Positions 22,411 through 26,694 of a stretch of DNA of 26,694 nucleotides are shown here, in pieces. Under the pieces are notes generated by a model. It made no database searches. It saw only the letters and a program-made list of their open reading frames with translations, and was not told the DNA's origin. Source of the stretch: an uncultured Clostridia bacterium (lineage in GTDB: Bacteria > Bacillota > Clostridia > Christensenellales > Aristaeellaceae); contig CAKTUS010000035.1 of the NCBI GenBank assembly GCA_934621485.1, forward strand, positions 1 to 26,694, read 5' to 3'. Position 1 is the first letter of the stretch, and each line of letters starts with the position of its first letter. The position numbers were made by a program, and so were the translations under genes.

Positions 22411-24282
22411 TTACTTTTTCGTCAGCATTTCCAGCAGCTTGTTGCTGCGGCTGAGGAAAGCGGTTACCTCGTCTTTTTCCAGGGGACGGGTGCTCATGCG
22501 GGCCAGGTCGTACAGCTGGGCGGCCATCAGGCTGCGCTTTTCGTCCTCGCCCTCGCCCTCCAGGCTCTGCACCACCGGGTTGGAAGCGTTGAGCACCAGG
22601 GTGTGCGTTTCGGGCATTTTGAAATCCTGCCCGTAGATACGGCCCATTTCGCTGAAGCGGCGGCCCTGCTCGTCCTGGGTAAGCATGGCGGGCAGGCTTT
22701 CATCCTTCAGGGCGGACAGCTTTACCGTCAGGTCGTCCTTGCCGGTGGCCTTTTTGAACAGCTCGGAAAGCGACGCTTCCTTGCCTTCATTCAGCTTCTT
22801 TTCTTCCTCGCTGAGCTCCTTGGTGAAGGTGGCGCTGTCTGCGTCCACCCGGGCGAAGGTGAGCCCCTCGATACCGGCGGAATACTCCATGAAGCTCAGG
22901 AAGTTCAGGTCGATCAGCGCATCCATGACAATCACATCGATATCCTCGCCGTCGTACATAACGATGCTGGCGCTCTGACGGGTGGGATCGTTGGTGTAGA
23001 CCACCTTCTTGCCCAGCTTTCCCTCGTTCTTGGCCAGGTATTCGTTCAGGGTAAAGTACTGGCCCTTGGTGCTCTTAAACAGCAGAGTGTCCTTCACCTG
23101 GTCGAAGAACTTGGCGTCCCGCATGCAGCCGTACTTTACAAAGGGATGAATATCGTCCCAGTATTTCTGGTAGTTTTCCCGCTCAGTGTTAAACAGGCCG
23201 GTGAGCTTGTCGGCCACCTTACGGGTGATGTAGGCGGACAGCTTTTTCACGTAGCCGTCGTTTTGCAGGAAGCTGCGGCTCACGTTCAGGGGCAGGTCGG
23301 GACAGTCGATGACGCCCTTGAGCAGCATGAGAAACTCAGGGATGACCTCCTTGATGTTGTCCGCCACGAACACCTGGCCGCTGAACAGCTTGATTTCGCC
23401 TTCCCGGGTGCCAAAGTCGTTGGTCAGCTTGGGGAAGTACAGGATGCCCTTCAGGTTGAAGGGATAATCCACATTCAGGTGCACATAGAACAGCGGGTCC
23501 TCAAAGGTGTGGAACACCTCCCGGTAAAACTGCTTGTATTCCTCCTCGGTGCAGTCCTTGGGGGCCTTCAGCCACAGGGCCTCGGTAGCGTTGATGCGCT
23601 CGGGACCCTGATTGTCCTGCGGTTCCTCCTTCTTTTCTTCTCCCTCGGCGGTCGATACCTCCGGCTCCTCCTTGATTACATCGTAATACACCGGCGTGAC
23701 CATAAAGCCGCAGTAGCGGTGCAGCACCTCGCGTACCCGATACGCCTGCAGAAATTCCTCCTCCGCGTCGGCAATGTGCAAAACGATATCGGTACCCCGC
23801 TCCGTGCGGCTGCCGTCGGTCATGGTAAAGGCCATGCCGTCCTCGCTCTCCCAGCGCACGGGGGCTGCGCCCTCGCTGCCGGACAGGGTTTCAATGGTCA
23901 CTTTGTCCGCCACCATAAAGGCGGAGTAGAAGCCCAGGCCGAAGTGGCCGATGATGCCGCCCTTGTCGTCGCCCTGGTAATTCTTCAAAAATTCCTCAGC
24001 ACCGGAGAAGGCCACCTGGTTGATGTACTTGTCCACTTCTTCGGCAGTCATGCCGATGCCGTTGTCGCTGAAGGTTAAGGTATGGGCCTTTTCATCCAGG
24101 GTGACGGTCACGCGGTAGTCGCACTCGTCGCCCGGATGCAGCATTTTCTGCTTGGTGATGGCGTCGCAGCCATTGGACACCATTTCACGGATGAAAATAT
24201 CCTTGTCGGAATACAGCCACCGCTTGATAATGGGCATAATGTTCTGCGCGTGAATGGAAATATTGCCCTGCTGATTGGTCAT
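22411..24282 (-). CDS. htpG: Molecular chaperone HtpG (Hsp90)
   Basis: 623 residues, normal length. The N-terminal GHKL ATPase domain shows IREMVSNGCDA (E33 catalytic, N37), FSDNGIGMT (D73) and GHFGLGFYSAFMVADKV (lid and ATP-binding). The middle domain contains YPFNLKGILYFPKL and LPLNVSRSFLQ with the conserved Arg that contacts ATP gamma-phosphate. The C-terminal dimer domain ends near FLSRSNKLLEMLTKK. It refolds or matures client proteins in the cytoplasm. The ATG at 24282 has GGGAGGGATTTTGATC upstream; the frame opens earlier but with no ribosome site. It is transcribed alone, controlled by a CIRCE operator about 100 bases upstream and ended by a strong terminator. Confidence 0.97.
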   Translation of the reverse strand: MTNQQGNISIHAQNIMPIIKRWLYSDKDIFIREMVSNGCDAITKQKMLHPGDECDYRVTVTLDEKAHTLTFSDNGIGMTAEEVDKYINQVAFSGAEEFLKNYQGDDKGGIIGHFGLGFYSAFMVADKVTIETLSGSEGAAPVRWESEDGMAFTMTDGSRTERGTDIVLHIADAEEEFLQAYRVREVLHRYCGFMVTPVYYDVIKEEPEVSTAEGEEKKEEPQDNQGPERINATEALWLKAPKDCTEEEYKQFYREVFHTFEDPLFYVHLNVDYPFNLKGILYFPKLTNDFGTREGEIKLFSGQVFVADNIKEVIPEFLMLLKGVIDCPDLPLNVSRSFLQNDGYVKKLSAYITRKVADKLTGLFNTERENYQKYWDDIHPFVKYGCMRDAKFFDQVKDTLLFKSTKGQYFTLNEYLAKNEGKLGKKVVYTNDPTRQSASIVMYDGEDIDVIVMDALIDLNFLSFMEYSAGIEGLTFARVDADSATFTKELSEEEKKLNEGKEASLSELFKKATGKDDLTVKLSALKDESLPAMLTQDEQGRRFSEMGRIYGQDFKMPETHTLVLNASNPVVQSLEGEGEDEKRSLMAAQLYDLARMSTRPLEKDEVTAFLSRSNKLLEMLTKK

Positions 24283-24381
24283 GATCAAAATCCCTCCCAA
24301 AGGTTGTTGCGTTATCAAGCGCGACGGGAAAAACGCCGCAGGTTGATTGTAGCACCGCCCGCCGCAAAAAGCAACGAAAAA

Positions 24382-24408
24382 TTAGCACTCATCAAAAAAG
24401 AGTGCTAA
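24382..24408. promoter_or_regulatory. CIRCE element (HrcA operator)
   Basis: TTAGCACTC (24382-24390), nine bases, GAGTGCTAA (24400-24408): an exact match to the CIRCE consensus. HrcA binds it and represses heat-shock genes until proteins misfold. It lies upstream of htpG. The oppositely directed secreted-protein promoter begins only 22 bases away, so it could affect that gene as well. Confidence 0.95.
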
Positions 24409-24429
24409 CAATTCAAGGTTTGTTCATTT

Positions 24430-24458
24430 TTGACAGGAAGCCCCCGTTCTGTTATACT
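24430..24458 (+). promoter_or_regulatory. Consensus promoter of secreted protein 1
   Basis: TTGACA (24430-24435), 17 bases, TATACT (24453-24458): nearly ideal housekeeping sigma promoter, about 60 bases before the ATG at 24521. Confidence 0.85.
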
Positions 24459-24520
24459 GTTTGTATTGTTGGAAAAAGCGTTTTCCGTCATGAAACAGAA
24501 TAACCGCAGGAGGGGTTCTC

Positions 24521-25198
24521 ATGAAAAAAGTCATTCTGGTGCTGCTGGCCTGCCTGCTGCTCGTTCCCTGCGCCCTGGCAGAGGGCGGGTTGGAAATTAC
24601 GCAGGAAGCCTTTCATGTGATAGAAGGAAACGATTTCGACGGCCTGGCTTATGATTACTACGCAAAGGTCACGAATACCGGCAGCCAGCCCATGGTCATG
24701 GACGCAGGCATTCTGACGGTAACGGATAGCGATCAGGTTGTGCAGTATGTGGGGGAAGCCTATGACACGTTTCCCCATGTTGTTCTGCCCGGGCAAAGCG
24801 CCTATCTTTGGGCAAGCGTGGATATGCTCGTCGACGATTTGTTCAACGAGGGGCGCGGCTATGAGTTTGAACTGATTGACGAGCCCGCCTCAGACGGCGC
24901 GCCTCTCCTGCTGGAAGTAATGGAAGCGTCGTATGTGGAAGAACCCCATCCCATCTTCGAAGCCGATCAAATTGTTTTTGTTACTGTGCGCAACCCCATG
25001 GACTACCCGGTTAAAAACCCCTGCTGCGGATTTGGCCTGTATGCAGAAGACAGATTGATTTTTGCCGGCAATGCGGAGTGCTTCGATGTATGTATTCCGG
25101 CCGGACAAACCATTGTCATCGCTGCGCCGCTGTTCCGCGATGTCACAGTCGACCAGGGCCTGATCCCTGAAGTCCAGGCCATCGCATATGCGGAATAG
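24521..25198 (+). CDS. Secreted protein, paralogue 1
   Basis: 225 residues. A signal peptide MKKVILVLLACLLLVPCALA ends with a signal peptidase I site (ALA-E). The mature protein looks all-beta and acidic, in two halves: GLEITQEAFHVIEG then YYAKVTNTGSQPMVMDAG in the first, and IVFVTVRNPMDYPVKNPCC then FDVCIPAGQTIVI in the second, ending VQAIAYAE. The repeated 'conserved-strand, V-N, small residue, P' pattern resembles FxLYD-like or immunoglobulin-like domains of secreted Gram-positive proteins. It has no anchor. The ATG at 24521 has GCAGGAGGGG upstream. It is similar along its length to the next gene. Function unknown; probably extracellular. Confidence 0.8.
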   Translation: MKKVILVLLACLLLVPCALAEGGLEITQEAFHVIEGNDFDGLAYDYYAKVTNTGSQPMVMDAGILTVTDSDQVVQYVGEAYDTFPHVVLPGQSAYLWASVDMLVDDLFNEGRGYEFELIDEPASDGAPLLLEVMEASYVEEPHPIFEADQIVFVTVRNPMDYPVKNPCCGFGLYAEDRLIFAGNAECFDVCIPAGQTIVIAAPLFRDVTVDQGLIPEVQAIAYAE

Positions 25199-25652
25199 CC
25201 CTGCAACTGCTTCTAACGAGCCGGGAAAGGGGAGCCGCTTCACACCCAAAGCGGATCTTCTTTACCGCCAAGGGCATCCATGCTGATTTACACCGCGATA
25301 TTCCCACGCAGTGCGGCAGACGGTTTCATCGACTGTCGGAAAAACGTCGGGCTGCTTTTGTTCACGGGCGCATCGGCTCGACGGGAAAAAAGAAAGGTAA
25401 CGTTTCGGCTTGCCCCCTTTTCCTTCTTTGCTTTTTTGATCGCTTCATTTGAGGACGTTTCTCAGGGAGCGGGGCAACGTCATGGCTATCGTGCTTTGGA
25501 GCAAGGGGATGAGGATACGCGTTATTTGCCGCTCGTGATGGGGAAATCGCATTTGTTTTGCCGCACTTCCAAGCAGGCCGGTTTCCTACAGGCTTGAAAC
25601 AATGCAGGAAAAAAGAAAAATGCGGTTGCCCTGCTCAGGGGAACCTACGCGC
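25199..25652. other. Intergenic stretch between the secreted paralogues
   Basis: About 450 bases. A weak hairpin (CCGCTT 25235-25240, AAGCGG 25249-25254, then a T-rich tail) may terminate the first paralogue. An open plus-strand stretch at 25280-25597 has no ribosome site and a biased composition, and I do not consider it a gene. Nothing else recognised. Confidence 0.4.
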
Positions 25653-25681
25653 TTGTTTCTTTCTGCCAAGTATGGTATACT
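25653..25681 (+). promoter_or_regulatory. Promoter of secreted protein 2
   Basis: TTGTTT (25653-25658), 17 bases, TATACT (25676-25681), about 44 bases before the ATG at 25725. Its -10 is identical to that of paralogue 1. Confidence 0.65.
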
Positions 25682-25724
25682 GAATCCATACCAAGCGGAT
25701 CATTCTTTGGGAGGTAACCGTTTT

Positions 25725-26420
25725 ATGAAAAAGGCTCTTTCCCTGCTTCTGTTCCTCTGCGTATTGTTTGGGGCCTGCGCCCTGGCTGAAGGCAAGCTGG
25801 AAGTTACCCAGGAAGCCTTTCAGGCTATAGAGTATTTCACCGATACCTATTATGGCTGTCTGTACGCGGAAATCACCAACACCAGCGATAAGCCGCTGGC
25901 TGTGGACGAAGGCTCTTTTCAGCTGACCGGCACAGACGGCGCGGTGCTGGCTCTGGGCAGTGTGTATTCCTCCTATCCAAACGTGGTAGCGCCCGGCGCA
26001 ACGGCTTTCATCTCGGCTCGGGAAGAAGCTCGCGGCGCCGCTAAGCCTGAAGATGTGGCAGGCTACAGCTTTGTGATGACCAGCGATGAGCCCTATGGCG
26101 CTGTTCCCAGCATGTTGACCGTGCTTTCCGCCGAATACGGCGAGATTCCTTCTCGCTGGGGTGATACGGACAAGGTGGTTTCCGTCGTGGTGCAAAACGA
26201 CACGGATGCTATCGTCTACAATCCTTCTTTCAGCTTCGGTCTGTACGACGAGGCGGGCAAGCTCCTGTTTGCCGATTTCCAAAGCGTATACAATCTGGGA
26301 ATCCCGGCGGGACAAAGCGTGGAGTTAACCTACACGATGGGGGAGTGCTACTGGCAGGCATGGGAGACCGCAGGGCAAACCGTTTCCTCTGTGAAAGCCA
26401 TTGCTTACCTGGAATACTAA
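25725..26420 (+). CDS. Secreted protein, paralogue 2
   Basis: 231 residues. The signal peptide MKKALSLLLFLCVLFGACALA has an ALA-E cleavage site. The mature chain parallels paralogue 1: KLEVTQEAFQAIE, YAEITNTSDKPLAVDEGSF, YPNVVAPGATAFI, VVSVVVQNDTDAIVYNPSF, LGIPAGQSVEL, and the same C-terminal end VKAIAYLEY. It is all-beta and acidic with no anchor. The frame runs upstream to 25602, but that part covers the promoter; the ATG at 25725 has TTGGGAGGTAACC before it. It is a tandem duplicate with its own promoter, since kept and diverged. Function unknown. Confidence 0.8.
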   Translation: MKKALSLLLFLCVLFGACALAEGKLEVTQEAFQAIEYFTDTYYGCLYAEITNTSDKPLAVDEGSFQLTGTDGAVLALGSVYSSYPNVVAPGATAFISAREEARGAAKPEDVAGYSFVMTSDEPYGAVPSMLTVLSAEYGEIPSRWGDTDKVVSVVVQNDTDAIVYNPSFSFGLYDEAGKLLFADFQSVYNLGIPAGQSVELTYTMGECYWQAWETAGQTVSSVKAIAYLEY

Positions 26421-26435
26421 CTTGTTTTTCTAAAA

Positions 26436-26456
26436 AACTCGCCTTAGAGACGAGTT
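26436..26456 (-). terminator. Hairpin with minus-strand T run
   Basis: AACTCG (26436-26441) and CGAGTT (26451-26456) with a 9-base loop; on the minus strand TTTTTT follows. It could stop transcription entering from a gene to the right of the window. Confidence 0.45.
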
Positions 26457-26479
26457 CAAAGTGTCGAAAAACCCGGAAC

Positions 26480-26511
26480 GAAAATCGGAGGGCTGCGGCC
26501 CTCCGATTTTC
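26480..26511 (+). terminator. Strong hairpin after paralogue 2
   Basis: Perfect 14-base arms, 26480-26493 and 26498-26511, with a TGCG loop and T-rich right end. It stands 60 bases after the paralogue 2 stop and may terminate it. The same hairpin core is in the repeat at 4563-4586. Confidence 0.65.
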
Positions 26512-26694
26512 ATTCCGAAACCGGCGGCGTGTACGCCGGGTTCGGCAGCCTTGCGCAGCAAGGCTTTCCTTGTGAACTTTGTCGCCCGGCCAGCCGCAGG
26601 CGAGCAGGCAAAGCGTGCTTTTCGGCAGCAAAGATCGCCGTCAGGCCAGCTTTTTGGACGGCCTGAAGCCGTGTCTTCAGACCCGGCTTCACCC
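26480..26694. repeat. Palindrome-rich dispersed repeat, copy B (inverted relative to copy A)
   Basis: Read on the minus strand, this stretch repeats modules of 4265-4590 in the same order. First comes GGCTTCAGGCCGTC, then GCTTTGCCTGCTCGCCTG, then the GCCTTGC/GCAAGGC hairpin (26548-26564), then GTACACGCC next to CCGGTTTCGGAATG, then the GAAAATCGGAGGGC hairpin. Copy A carries an additional central segment. The copy runs off the window end. No gene is convincing here. Confidence 0.7.

Noticed and set aside
22390..24078. Long plus-strand open stretch of over 500 codons
   Set aside because: It lies wholly antisense to htpG, which has full-length family motifs, operator and terminator; the plus reading is a codon-bias artefact.
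25280..25597. Plus-strand open stretch of 105 codons between the secreted paralogues
   Set aside because: No ribosome site, no signal peptide, irregular composition; likely chance.

Overview
The window looks like chromosomal DNA of an anaerobic Clostridia member (Bacillota), probably gut-associated. The reasons are consensus TTGACA/TATAAT-type promoters, strong GGAGG ribosome sites, an HrcA/CIRCE heat-shock operator, an LCP-family wall protein, and accessory families typical of clostridial conjugative elements (Cys-rich KTR, DUF6061, AbiE, a relaxase remnant). No RNA gene or CRISPR array was seen. Base composition is uneven: the metabolic block is moderately GC-rich, while the hydrolase at 1917-2789 and the genes at 18.4-19.6 kb are clearly AT-richer.

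Left part (1-5.2 kb, mostly minus strand): a decayed mobile-element zone. It holds a KTR protein, a TetR regulator with a near-consensus promoter, a frameshifted relaxase fragment, an intact AT-rich alpha/beta hydrolase, a broken AbiEi/AbiEii type IV toxin-antitoxin pair whose operator-promoter is still recognisable, a palindrome-rich repeat, and two fragments of conjugative-element genes that abut the next block.

Centre (5.2-17.8 kb): a ten-gene minus-strand operon read from 16980 to 5212 and a divergent GntR/FCD regulator. The order is aldehyde dehydrogenase, biotin-type carboxyltransferase, serine-less esterase homologue, esterase, TAXI solute receptor, fused TRAP permease, DHPON-hydrolase-like C-C/ester hydrolase, HMGL-like condensing or lyase enzyme, cyclase-family hydrolase, and ACMSD-like amidohydrolase/decarboxylase. 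The set reads as uptake of a small organic acid or ester followed by hydrolysis, ring or amide opening, decarboxylation, aldehyde oxidation and CoA-linked processing. I do not recognise the combination as a described pathway; it is the best candidate here for an undescribed system.

Right part (17.8-26.7 kb): a strong terminator, an accessory patch (DUF6061, an HEIIH putative metallopeptidase, a possible MobC remnant, a dead DpnI-type restriction gene), then housekeeping-like genes: a ferritin-like helical protein, an LCP-family protein, htpG with CIRCE, and two tandem secreted paralogues. The window ends in a second, inverted copy of the palindromic repeat seen at 4.3-4.6 kb.
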